Position numbers and translations under genes: made by a program. 64,000 bases of DNA from positions 1-64,000 of the forward strand of contig JAJNBL010000001.1 in assembly GCA_021156175.1 (NCBI GenBank), read 5' to 3'. The notes under the pieces are model-generated. The model was given only the letters and a program-made list of their open reading frames with translations. It searched no databases and was not told the DNA's origin. Below are positions 10,095 to 17,061 of the stretch, in pieces. The stretch's first letter is position 1; every line of letters starts with the position of its first letter. The DNA comes from Rickettsiales bacterium. Lineage in GTDB: Bacteria > Pseudomonadota > Alphaproteobacteria > Rickettsiales > JAJNBL01.

Positions 10095-10161
10095 AAGGGA
10101 TTTTGCTATACTCCCTGCCGTCAAAGGGAACAGCTTTGACTTTACGCCTACAGGGAGAAAA
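10095..10161 (+). promoter_or_regulatory. Structured leader shared with the 40.8-kb exoprotein fragment
   Basis: Nested perfect inverted repeats are present: outer arms CTCCCTG (10111-10117) and CAGGGAG (10151-10157) enclose GTCAAAG (10120-10126) and CTTTGAC (10134-10140). A TATACT at 10106-10111 could be a -10 element. The block CCGTCAAAGG followed by AGGGAGAAAA (10118-10127 and 10152-10161) recurs on the minus strand at 41061-41089, directly before the 90-codon exoprotein-derived gene there. In this copy no start codon follows AGGGAGAAAA; the next codons include TAA. It is probably a leader that lost its gene. Confidence 0.5.
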
Positions 10162-10514
10162 ACCTTGTAACCATAGTAGTAAAATAAGCGCTATACTATT
10201 TTTGTGGTGTAACATTCGTACCTTTATCAAAATCTCAAAAGCGGCAAAAAATTTGTCACTGTTAGCAGCCTTTCAAATCAAACTATTGTGGTTCGAACAA
10301 GTGTCATCTCGGAGCTATACTTTTCTAGCGAAGCGTTTAGTGATTTTGGGCCAGAGCATGGCACTTACAAAAAAGCTTCACCATTGCATTTACCTGACCC
10401 GCGTGATTGGGAAATCATAGAAGCCTTTGCATGTGACCATATTAAGGGGCTCGATGCGGTTAGTATCGAGCGAATAAAAGATATACTCCTCTTCTCGCGG
10501 GGTACACGTGTCAG

Positions 10515-10741
10515 TCCTAAGCATCACCATCGCCGCGAAAGATGTCGTGATGGATGCGGTGGCCAAGAAGAAGTCCACGGGCGCAAGAAAAGCTGGTACA
10601 AAGAAGCTCGGGACGTGGGCCAGGACTTAAACGAAATGGTCGTACGCGTCCATCTGACGGGAGATTCTCGACACCACCATCGCCAACACCAAAATCTCCT
10701 GGAACGACCATAACGTCGCACTCACCACGATGAACGCGTAA
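10515..10741 (+). pseudogene. Frameshifted FHA/CdiA-like exoprotein remnant
   Basis: Read in three successive frames, this stretch gives SITIAAKDVVMDAVA, then EEVHGRKKSWYKEARDVGQD and onward to VHLTG, then DTTIANTKISWNDHN and a TAA right after TTMNA. Together this parallels about 80 residues of the intact exoprotein (roughly residues 2150-2230, DNA about 3155-3385). Two frameshifts separate the pieces, so it cannot be translated as one protein. It lies on the opposite strand from the intact gene and next to the leader at 10095-10161. The homology is plain from the sequence. It is probably the relic of a duplicated or recombined cassette. Confidence 0.85.
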
Positions 10742-10847
10742 GAACGGCAAACGCTATTGTTATTATGTTCCCAGCGCCATGTCCGGTAGCAACCCCTGCG
10801 GGATAGAATCCTGCGTAGAAACCTGGGTGCGCTTATATGCCGCTACA

Positions 10848-11264
10848 TTAGAGGGCAGTGTTTTCACCGGAGTCCCTCCTTAGTGTATAATAAAGCCCTA
10901 GCTTAAGACTTTCCGCGATGCGACGGCTCTTTTCCACATAGCGATCGGCGGTGTCTTGCGTATGTATCGCGCGCGCCGTTTCCTCGAACAGCGCCAGCCA
11001 GCGGTCGAATAATCTCATCTCGAAGGCGGGAAGCATCAAATGCTTCTGGAAGGGAGTGCCGTGATAACGCCCGCTGCTCAGCATAATCGACGACCAGAAA
11101 TTGTACATCTTCTGCAGATGCGGCTTCCATATTTCCGGATCATCGCCTATCGCTTTGGAGAATATCGGGCCAAGCCCCTGATCGACGCGCACTTTAGCGT
11201 AAAATTCATCCACCAGTCTGCGGATGGTTTCTTCAGTGACACGGGATTCTTTCATACACATCAT
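10848..11264 (-). CDS. Group III truncated hemoglobin
   Basis: This 138-residue protein has the compact globin fold of group III truncated hemoglobins. The N-terminal helix reads RRLVDEFYAKVRVDQGLGPIF. The core includes WKPHLQKMYNFWSSIM and GTPFQKHLMLP, whose His is the expected proximal heme ligand, and a late Trp sits in FDRWLALF. Members bind O2 and NO, and some protect respiration from NO. The start used is MMCMKES; MKES a few codons on is also possible. It is transcribed away from nsrR across a 72-base region with an NsrR-like palindrome, so NO-responsive control together with the alternative oxidase is likely. Confidence 0.9.
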   Translation of the reverse strand: MMCMKESRVTEETIRRLVDEFYAKVRVDQGLGPIFSKAIGDDPEIWKPHLQKMYNFWSSIMLSSGRYHGTPFQKHLMLPAFEMRLFDRWLALFEETARAIHTQDTADRYVEKSRRIAESLKLGLYYTLRRDSGENTAL

Positions 11265-11280
11265 CCTCGAATTATCTTGT

Positions 11281-11301
11281 AATATGTATAGGATGCATAT
11301 T
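11281..11301. promoter_or_regulatory. NsrR-like operator between truncated hemoglobin and nsrR
   Basis: AATATGTAT-AGG-ATGCATATT is an inverted repeat with eight of nine arm positions paired, resembling the ATGCAT-type half-sites of NsrR operators. On the plus strand it falls between a possible -35 TTGTAA (11277-11282) and a possible -10 TATAAA (11301-11306), where a bound repressor would block transcription. It could act on both divergent genes. Confidence 0.6.
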
Positions 11302-11336
11302 ATAAAGTGTCAATCGCTCGCCAGAGGTAACCCTGT

Positions 11337-11810
11337 ATGCAACTGATGCTTTTTACCGATTATTCCATGCGGACGCTGATGTATCTTTCTGTCCATGGCG
11401 GTAGGCGCTGCACGGTGAAGGAAATATACGAAGGCTTCGGCATATCGTGCAATCATGTGGTTAAAGTAGTTCATAACTTGGTGCGGCTGGGCTATGTGGA
11501 AAGCATGCAGGGAAAAGGCGGCGGCATACGGCTTGCATTGGCCCCGGAAGCCGTCAACCTGCGCAAGCTGATCACGGAGCTTGAGCCGCATTTCAATCTG
11601 GTGGAGTGTTTCGATAAAGAACGTAATAACTGCCGGATTCTTTCCATCTGCGGGGTAAAAACCATACTCGGCGAGGCGCTGATGTCCTTCCTTAAAACGC
11701 TGGAAAAATATGTGCTTGCCGACGCGCTTACCCATCCTGGCAAATTCACCAACCTTTTTAATATCACTGAATACGGAGATAAATATGACGATAATGCAAC
11801 TGCAAGATAA
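11337..11810 (+). CDS. nsrR: Rrf2-family nitric-oxide-sensing repressor NsrR
   Basis: This 157-residue protein opens [20 protein letters not shown], the NsrR hallmark, with a winged helix in the first 80 residues (recognition region around [15 protein letters not shown], wing at GKGGGIRL). Cys91, Cys99 and Cys105 ([17 protein letters not shown]) are the expected ligands of the NO-sensitive Fe-S cluster. NsrR represses NO-detoxification genes and releases DNA when NO damages the cluster. The gene overlaps the start of aox by 26 bases, so the two are co-transcribed and NsrR probably controls its own operon through the palindrome at 11281. The sequence is clear enough to separate it from IscR. 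Confidence 0.92.
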   Translation: MQLMLFTDYSMRTLMYLSVHGGRRCTVKEIYEGFGISCNHVVKVVHNLVRLGYVESMQGKGGGIRLALAPEAVNLRKLITELEPHFNLVECFDKERNNCRILSICGVKTILGEALMSFLKTLEKYVLADALTHPGKFTNLFNITEYGDKYDDNATAR

Positions 11811-12432
11811 TGCTCCTGCTATCAATCTGACTTCGCACCACCAGCCCGAAGGCTTTGGCGACTACATAGCTTACAGTTTCGTAAAAATGCTGCGCTTCTT
11901 CGCCGATACGTTCTTCTCACGGCGCTACGGCCACCGCGCCGTTGTGCTGGAAACCGTGGCGGGCGTTCCCGGCATGGTAGGCGGCATGCTGCAACACATG
12001 AAATCACTGCGGCGCATGTGCGACGACCAGGGATGGATCGCGACGCTGCTGACCGAGGCAGAGAATGAGCGCATGCACCTCATGACTTTCATTGAAATCG
12101 CCCATCCCAACTGGTTCGAGCGCCTGCTGGTGCTGATCGTGCAGGGCATTTTCTTCAATTGCTTTTTCCTGTTGTACCTAATCTCCCCGAAAACTGCACA
12201 CCGCGTGGTCGGCTACTTCGAGGAGGAAGCCGTCATCAGCTATACTAGCTATCTGCATGAGATTGATTCCGGCAGCCATGAAAATGTTCCTGCGCCACAG
12301 ATCGCCATTGACTACTGGCACTTGCCTGCGAATGCCCGGCTGCGCGATGTCGTAATCGCGGTGCGTGCCGACGAGGCCAATCACCGGGACGTAAATCACG
12401 GGTTTGCTAATCAATTGGGTGGCAGCGTATAA
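11785..12432 (+). CDS. aox: Alternative oxidase (cyanide- and NO-resistant ubiquinol oxidase)
   Basis: This 215-residue protein belongs to the di-iron alternative oxidase family. Predicted ligands are Glu56 (LET), Glu95 and His98 (NERMH), Glu147 (EEEAV), and Glu197 and His200 (RADEANH). Hydrophobic helices at about 113-133 anchor it monotopically in the cytoplasmic membrane, where it passes electrons from ubiquinol to O2 without pumping protons. I chose the ATG at 11785 because GGAG lies seven bases before it and LQDNAP follows directly; a frame-only start at 11710 would lie deep inside nsrR. In Vibrio fischeri an aox gene under NsrR control supports NO-tolerant respiration, and the same logic fits here. 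Confidence 0.95.
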   Translation: MTIMQLQDNAPAINLTSHHQPEGFGDYIAYSFVKMLRFFADTFFSRRYGHRAVVLETVAGVPGMVGGMLQHMKSLRRMCDDQGWIATLLTEAENERMHLMTFIEIAHPNWFERLLVLIVQGIFFNCFFLLYLISPKTAHRVVGYFEEEAVISYTSYLHEIDSGSHENVPAPQIAIDYWHLPANARLRDVVIAVRADEANHRDVNHGFANQLGGSV

Positions 12433-12858
12433 TCATCGACGTTTTTCGCTCCCGCCTCGATCCAGCGCAGAAGGAACGTTGCACCGCCAACGCCTCCTGA
12501 AACTCCCCGATTTGCATATAATCGGCATAGCTGCGAAAGCTGCCGTTGCGCCAGTCGGTATTGGGAGAATCTTTATGCGCGTGGGCAGCGTGGAATGGCC
12601 GAGGGTAAAAACCGCACCATCCGGCCAATGGACTGATTGTGGTAGAGAATGGCTTGGTCCGGGTATACTTAAAGAAATTACGCCACCTTCATTTTCCCAT
12701 CGATCAAGCTGACGCTGAAGGGTTTTTAAGTCAGAGGAATAGGCCGACTCGCCCCTATATCCTTCTCGTAATTCATGCATAAATGGTAGCCATGTATATT
12801 GTGGTGTTTCTGTAAGAATTACCTTTTCATTCCTTTGAGGCTTCTTTTTGGCAGTCAT
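12433..12858 (-). pseudogene. Decayed DUF488-type gene behind a short RWENEGG-containing ORF
   Basis: A minus-strand frame starts at an ATG (12858) with GAGGAA upstream. Residues 45-60 of it contain LQRQLDRWENEGG, a motif also found in the protein at 13415-13792. Further on, VFTLGHSTLPT matches the usual start of DUF488 proteins (TIGHST). The next expected DUF488 block, HAHKDSPNTDWRNGSFRSYA, follows at once but in another frame, and GEFQEAL comes after it. About 50 codons that normally lie between these blocks are missing, and the end is antisense to the aox terminus. The N-terminal half might still be expressed, but the DUF488 part cannot be functional. Confidence 0.65.
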
Positions 12859-12949
12859 TGTAATTTCCTCAGGTATTTTTGCGTGGTTCTCGTTCAAGAT
12901 GCACGCATCGCCTTTGGATAGATATCTTTACTCAATATGGAGAAGAACC

Positions 12950-13405
12950 TTGGAAACGATATTGGTTGAAAGAATACTGCCCGTGGCGAAAAAACGACTC
13001 GTTACGCTCAGAGACGATGCGCCGCTAACAAGCGCTGCCGAACTCCTCCATCAGGATGGATACATCAATCTTGCCGTTACCTGTGACAGCGGTGGTGTAA
13101 TGGTGGGGGTTATCACCAAAACGGATATTATTCGCCATATCAGCGCTTTCCATGGCAAAGCCTGCACTGCCCCCGTTGCAGAGGTGATGAGCAAGAATGT
13201 TACTTATTGCCATCCAAGTGATTCGCTGAAAGAAGTGTGGTCGATCATGAGGAAGAGGGGGTTTCTACATGTTCCTATCGTCGGTAAGGATTTTAAGCCG
13301 CTGGGAGTGGTCAATGAACGAGATGCTCTTTTTGCGCTTTGGAAGGACTCGGAGTATGATGAGGCGCTTCTACGTGATTACGTGATGGGCATTGGATATC
13401 GTTGA
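12950..13405 (+). CDS. CBS-domain pair protein
   Basis: This is a protein of about 151 residues made almost entirely of two CBS domains: one around LVTLRDDAPLTSAAELLHQD to GVITKTDIIRH, the second around VMSKNVTYCHPSDSLKEVW to LGVVNERDALF. CBS pairs bind adenine nucleotides and usually regulate a partner; no partner domain is attached. I prefer the TTG at 12950 (product starting ETILVERILPV) because GGAG sits seven bases upstream; an ATG at 12899 in the same frame lacks a binding site. It is followed after nine bases by the gene at 13415, probably in one transcript. A second protein of this type is at 35037. Confidence 0.8.
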   Translation: METILVERILPVAKKRLVTLRDDAPLTSAAELLHQDGYINLAVTCDSGGVMVGVITKTDIIRHISAFHGKACTAPVAEVMSKNVTYCHPSDSLKEVWSIMRKRGFLHVPIVGKDFKPLGVVNERDALFALWKDSEYDEALLRDYVMGIGYR

Positions 13406-13414
13406 GGGGGATGT

Positions 13415-13792
13415 ATGATGATCAAAAACCCAAACACTTCGACTAAAAAGACCCCGTTGGCCAGCGCCTTATCCAGATGGGAGAATGAGGGCGGCGCGGT
13501 ATCACTCCATTCGCAGGAGAGTTCAATTTCTGGGAAAATCCAATCCGAGGTTCCTCAGTTGACAAATACCGAGTTAGTACAGCTCCGCATTCGCGTGATC
13601 GCACTGGAGAATTTGGTGATCACCTTGCTCGCAGGAGCATCGGATAGGCAGCTCGACCTTGCTCGTGAAATGGCAGCCTATATCTCTCCACGACCAGGCT
13701 TTACCCATCATCCTTTGACGGTGCATGCGGCAACTCAAATGATCGATCTGGTTGAACGGGCTGGGCACTTTCGGGACAAGGCGTCTTCATGA
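13415..13792 (+). CDS. Conserved hypothetical protein with RWENEGG motif
   Basis: A 125-residue soluble protein. The N-terminal third is polar and contains ALSRWENEGGAVSL. The second half is a helical block, ELVQLRIRVIALENLVITLL followed by REMAAYISPRPGFTHHPLTVHAA. There are no membrane segments, signal peptide or catalytic motif I can name. The ATG follows GAGGGGGATGT closely and begins nine bases after the CBS gene, so both are likely co-expressed. It shares the RWENEGG heptapeptide with the ORF at 12433-12858. I do not recognise a function. Confidence 0.7.
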   Translation: MMIKNPNTSTKKTPLASALSRWENEGGAVSLHSQESSISGKIQSEVPQLTNTELVQLRIRVIALENLVITLLAGASDRQLDLAREMAAYISPRPGFTHHPLTVHAATQMIDLVERAGHFRDKASS

Positions 13793-13838
13793 GCGTTATC
13801 AGTGGTATTGCACCATCTTGCCGATACTACACTACTGT

Positions 13839-14012
13839 CTAATCTTCAAGACCCTGTTCCGGTAGCAAGGTAATACACAAGCCATCCAGCATCTCCGACA
13901 TGATGAGAGCCACAGCACTTACACGAAGGGCAAACCAGGTTCTGACACCTGTATACGCAGCCCCTAGGCCTTTTTCCTTTTTCAGTCCGGTTCTAAAATT
14001 TTGCGCTGTCAT
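13839..14012 (-). pseudogene. sdhD stump (succinate dehydrogenase membrane anchor, truncated)
   Basis: The ATG overlaps the sdhC stop (ATGA), as in working sdhCD operons. The product is only 57 residues: KGLGAAYTGVRTWFALRVSAVALIM matches the SdhD N-terminus (typically GLGSAKxGTxHWWxQRxTAVAL). After Met38 the sequence becomes unrelated and stops at a TAG. The remaining transmembrane helices and heme/quinone residues are absent. It is therefore a remnant cut by deletion or rearrangement. A complete sdhCDAB set would have to lie elsewhere. Confidence 0.8.
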
Positions 14013-14422
14013 CGGCTTATCCCTACATACCAGGTGGCTACCGTGAGCAGCAATGTAAGTGAGCCGATCACCAGTCCGTTTCTGGCTATGCCCTTACCGG
14101 TAACGTCTTTTACTTCGAATCCCCAGCCCGCATCCCAGAGTAGGTGACGGATTCCGTTTACCAGGTGGTAATATAGGCTCAATGTCCATCCGAAAAGAAA
14201 AACCTGTCCGGGTACGGTGTCGAAAATGTGCGTGGTGTGCTGATAGATATCCTGTCCCAGCGCGACGGCGATGAGAAGCCAGCCCAGAAAAATTGCACCG
14301 AGCACCAGAGCGATCCCGGTTGCCCGGTGCGTGATCGACATCGCCATGCTCACATGCCATTTATAGACTGTAAGATGAGGAGAGATCGGTTTTTCCTGCA
14401 ATTGAGGCACAGATTTTTTCAT
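14009..14422 (-). CDS. sdhC: Succinate dehydrogenase cytochrome b556 subunit SdhC
   Basis: This 137-residue protein has three predicted transmembrane helices (about residues 30-50, 68-90 and 112-132). The N-terminal signature is RPISPHL-like (KPISPHLTVYKW), followed by SITHRATG, and HLVNGIRHLLWD carries the heme-ligand histidine. SdhC with SdhD anchors complex II and forms the quinone site. The protein looks complete and of normal length, but the overlapping sdhD is a stump and sdhAB are not adjacent. This copy may be a leftover of a broken operon or may pair with an SdhD made elsewhere. Confidence 0.93.
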   Translation of the reverse strand: MKKSVPQLQEKPISPHLTVYKWHVSMAMSITHRATGIALVLGAIFLGWLLIAVALGQDIYQHTTHIFDTVPGQVFLFGWTLSLYYHLVNGIRHLLWDAGWGFEVKDVTGKGIARNGLVIGSLTLLLTVATWYVGISR

Positions 14423-14425
14423 GTT

Positions 14426-14776
14426 TTACGCCTTGTGATGTTCAAGATATGCTTTCAGAATCAGCGCGCCATTATGCTCCTCGTCATGCGAAGCATAGAC
14501 TAGCGTCACGGCGCCTTTCTTCCCTTCTTGTTTCAGCAGGGCAACGGCTTCTTTATTTTGCTTGAGTTCTTCGGTGTAACATTTTTGGAATTCTTTCCAC
14601 TTAGCCGGGTCGTGGCTGAACCATTTTCTTAAATCTGGGCTGGGTGCCACATCCTTGAGCCACAAATCAAGCGCCGCATGCTCCTTGCTGATGCCGCGCG
14701 GCCAGAGCCGTTCCACCAGCACTCGAAAACCATCTTCCTTTGATGGCGCTTCATACACCCGTTTCAGCTTGAACAT
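14426..14776 (-). CDS. DUF488 family protein (YeaO-like)
   Basis: A 116-residue soluble protein of the YeaO branch of DUF488: KLKRVYEAPSKEDGFRVLVE, then RLWPRGISKE, LDLWLKDVAPSPDLRKWFSHDP and VTLVYASHDEEHNGA are the family's conserved blocks. Its biochemical role is unknown. I chose the ATG at 14776, preceded by GGAGGGATTCTACC, over an in-frame start 30 codons upstream without a binding site. It stops four bases before the start of sdhC and probably shares its transcript. Confidence 0.88.
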   Translation of the reverse strand: MFKLKRVYEAPSKEDGFRVLVERLWPRGISKEHAALDLWLKDVAPSPDLRKWFSHDPAKWKEFQKCYTEELKQNKEAVALLKQEGKKGAVTLVYASHDEEHNGALILKAYLEHHKA

Positions 14777-14842
14777 GGTAGAATCCCTCCTTGAGGCTTT
14801 ATACAATTATTTTCTGTTTGGATTTCCAGGTGACATATGCAT

Positions 14843-15853
14843 CTAGTTTGCTGGATTATTGGCTGGAAATGACTCATTGTCAGCTTCATCAACACAATCC
14901 GTAATAGGCGCTTTTTTTGCCTGTTTTGGAGTTCTTAAAAGCCCTTTCTCTGCCAGCCGGTCAAGCAGCAGATGAAAATAAATCAGCCCCCCATAGGGAC
15001 GCCGGTGTGCTAAAACCTCGCGGACAGCATCGTAATCGAGCGAATCCTTCACCTTCATCCATCGCTGCAGGTTGTTGCGCGCTCCTACGTCATCACCTGG
15101 AAAAATATGTACCCGGCCAAGGCCACGAAGCAGAACGTATTCCGCCGACCAACGCCCTATGCCATGCAATTTGCACAGATAAGCGGTAGCCTCATCATCG
15201 GACATGGATTCCAGCTTCTCCAAATCCTCGCTCCCTTCGGCAATGCTGCGGGCTAGAGCAATTATGGCCTTCCCCTTCTGTCGACTAAAACCCAGATCGC
15301 GCAGCATATTGGGAGACAAAGCAGCCAAATTCTCCGGCTGAGGAAAGGAATAGACATTACCTGTCTCTCCAGCAAAAACAGAACCATATTTTCTGGTTAG
15401 GCGGTTGAGAAGCTCGATGCCGAGTGTCAGTGTGAGCTGCTGGCAGGCGATCGCATTGATGACAGCCTCAAATACTGAAGCGAACCGTGGCGGTTTCATA
15501 CCGTAAAACCGCTGAGCCAACAGGTGGAGTTCGGGATCATCGGACGCCTGTTTATAAAATTCCGCCAAATCAACGTGCAGGCCGAGCAGTCGTTCTAATG
15601 CGGCGGTAACATTATGTTTAATATCCCTTACAGAAGCAACCGTCTGTGCGGCAACCTGAAGGTTCGGCGATTCAAGCGTTCCCACCTGGACAACAGCAAC
15701 TTCTACTGGCGCATTTCCTATCATTAATACTCTACGATAAGCCGTGCCATCCCACCGATCAATCACATTGCTGGCGCGGCGGCGCAATGTCCAAGCTGTA
15801 AAATCAAGTCGGAACGGTGGTATGGTTTTGAGAATAAAAGTCCCCTGGTTCAT
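14843..15853 (-). CDS. alkA: DNA-3-methyladenine glycosylase II (AlkA-like, HhH-GPD)
   Basis: A 336-residue base-excision repair glycosylase. The N-terminal 110 residues form the AlkA-type beta domain. The core has AIACQQLTLTLGIELLNRL, and the helix-hairpin-helix reads LHGIGRWSAEYVLLRGLGR followed by FPGDDVGARNNL, whose second Asp is the expected catalytic residue. It removes alkylated purines from DNA. The C-terminal 25 residues after LLRTPKQ are polar and probably disordered. It is about 70 bases from the DUF488 gene on the same strand. No adaptive-response regulator (ada) is nearby. Confidence 0.92.
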   Translation of the reverse strand: MNQGTFILKTIPPFRLDFTAWTLRRRASNVIDRWDGTAYRRVLMIGNAPVEVAVVQVGTLESPNLQVAAQTVASVRDIKHNVTAALERLLGLHVDLAEFYKQASDDPELHLLAQRFYGMKPPRFASVFEAVINAIACQQLTLTLGIELLNRLTRKYGSVFAGETGNVYSFPQPENLAALSPNMLRDLGFSRQKGKAIIALARSIAEGSEDLEKLESMSDDEATAYLCKLHGIGRWSAEYVLLRGLGRVHIFPGDDVGARNNLQRWMKVKDSLDYDAVREVLAHRRPYGGLIYFHLLLDRLAEKGLLRTPKQAKKAPITDCVDEADNESFPANNPAN

Positions 15854-15948
15854 AAGCGTTCTGTTCCTGACTCTTGCTAACCATGGTCCTCAGATTTATC
15901 ATCAGGTAGATGGTAAATTATATATCCTGTTTTATTATGAAATGACGC

Positions 15949-16138
15949 TTAGAAAGCTGAGAAAATTACTATTATCAGATACTCGAATATATCATTTTGC
16001 ATATTTCTTTCTTTCAAACGGGTCAAAGAAGCTGTGCTGATTCCTGCAATGCCACCACCTACCTGTAAAGAGGGGGGGGTAATGTGTATCTGGCGACGTT
16101 GCAATCCATAAAGAAATGTATTCGCTTTTAGTTGCCAT
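15949..16138 (-). pseudogene. N-terminal remnant of a FAD-dependent (DAO-type) oxidoreductase
   Basis: Six bases after the osmC stop, an ATG at 16138 opens MATKSEYISLWIATSPDTHY, which resembles the start of DAO-family oxidoreductases (SLWxxTxPxTxYP). A run of eight C (16072-16079) follows, and in a shifted frame comes VGGGIAGISTASLTRLKERN, the FAD-binding GxGxxG helix. A stop at 15949 ends it. Nothing of the remaining 350 or more residues is seen. The gene would have been translated from the osmC message. The C run is a plausible frameshift site, but the absence of the rest shows real loss. Confidence 0.6.
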
Positions 16139-16143
16139 AAGTT

Positions 16144-16644
16144 TCACTCTCTTACAATCTTCTGCTCATTTTGCACATCCAAATCCGAAGGGCTGCTGGA
16201 TTGAATTTTAATAGTGATTTTTGCAGTGAGGGAATTTGAAATAAAACAATTATCGTGGGCTTTTTCTTGCAGGGTATAAAGTGTCTCAGCCTGAGGTGAT
16301 TTATCCGCAAAAACAATGTGTGGAGTTAAATTGATCTCGGTTACACTTTTTTTGCCTTTTTCATTCTGCCCAGTAATGCCCATAGCATGATCCCTATATT
16401 CGTTAACAATATAGCCTTGCTTGCAAGCTACTGCTAAAAAAGTCTGCATATAACAACAAGATAAAGCGGACACTAATAGCTCTTCGGGATTAGCGTGTGC
16501 TGCATGACCAAAATAGTGGGAAGGGTTGGAAACCTGCATATGAAAGCCGCCCTCAAAGCTAAGCAGAGCATTGCGATTATAGGTCTCGTAAACAAAATCA
16601 GGCGTACTACGTTTCCATTCTAGTGTAATTTTATATTCAGACAT
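16144..16644 (-). CDS. OsmC/Ohr-family peroxiredoxin-like protein
   Basis: A 166-residue member of the OsmC fold. The reactive cysteines are expected in LVSALSCCYMQTFLAVA (a CC pair) and in AHDNCFISNSL. NPEELLVSALSCC is the standard OsmC block, and the N-terminal part (KRSTPDFVYETYNRNALLSF) supplies the catalytic-site Arg/Glu region. Members reduce organic hydroperoxides using lipoyl or other thiol donors. The last 15 residues are polar. It sits alone, with an exoprotein fragment upstream and a FAD-oxidoreductase stump downstream. Confidence 0.88.
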   Translation of the reverse strand: MSEYKITLEWKRSTPDFVYETYNRNALLSFEGGFHMQVSNPSHYFGHAAHANPEELLVSALSCCYMQTFLAVACKQGYIVNEYRDHAMGITGQNEKGKKSVTEINLTPHIVFADKSPQAETLYTLQEKAHDNCFISNSLTAKITIKIQSSSPSDLDVQNEQKIVRE

Positions 16645-16742
16645 GATACTTCCTAAAATAATAATAATTATCTATAATTTGCTCAACCTTAACTGCAGGA
16701 AGATAAAATTAATATAGAAATTTCAGACGCTTAATATAAATT

Positions 16743-16985
16743 TTGAATAAGGAATATGTTGATTCCCATTTTATTACTGGAGCATTTATCATTTTGATAT
16801 TGAAGACTGGTGTATCAACCGGTGCGATGGATTATCAGGATGTCGATGGCGTGACGAGAGCAACCGTGGGTGCAGGTGCAATTGTAGTGGGTTCGGGAGG
16901 CTTACGTACACTCAATCGTGATGTGACAAAAGTGAGTCTAAGAGAAGTTCTTAACGCAGAGGGAAGAAATACAGTCCCTGACTGA
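16743..16985 (+). pseudogene. FHA/CdiA-like exoprotein fragment (3' region)
   Basis: An 80-codon frame. From about 16815 it encodes STGAMDYQDVDGVTRATVGA, GGLRTLNRDVTKVS and so on, parallel to STGTFGAGYQDVDGATYATVG and SNLNRDITKTSE in the intact exoprotein (residues about 2625-2680, DNA 1800-1955). The first 24 residues are unrelated and may be non-coding. It ends with TVPD then TGA, just where the intact protein continues to its hydrolase-like tail (TVPL). I see no good ribosome binding site. It is probably a relic of a recombined cassette. Confidence 0.75.
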
Positions 16986-17061
16986 ATTTGTGCAATTATA
17001 TTATGTGATATACAGTATTATAACTACGAGAAAGAGATAGGCGCCAAAAGAAGGAAGTACG

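Larger units (their letters stand above)
9836..10514. other. Region between exoprotein promoter and exoprotein remnant; no convincing gene
   Basis: The first 150 bases must hold the promoter of the minus-strand exoprotein. On the plus strand a 141-codon frame opens at a GTG (10288) and runs into the exoprotein remnant. Its first 75 residues, including DPRDWEIIEAFACDHIKG, resemble nothing I recognise, and no ribosome binding site is evident. Another frame at 10103-10420 looks random. Two structured spots are listed separately (10027-10044 and 10095-10161). Confidence 0.5.

Noticed and set aside
10103-10420. Plus-strand frame of 105 codons
   Set aside because: It begins inside the structured leader, has no ribosome site or recognisable motif, and overlaps another weak frame.
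15744-16040. Plus-strand frame of 98 codons
   Set aside because: It overlaps the alkA start and a FAD-oxidoreductase remnant on the other strand, and its composition is that of non-coding AT-rich DNA.
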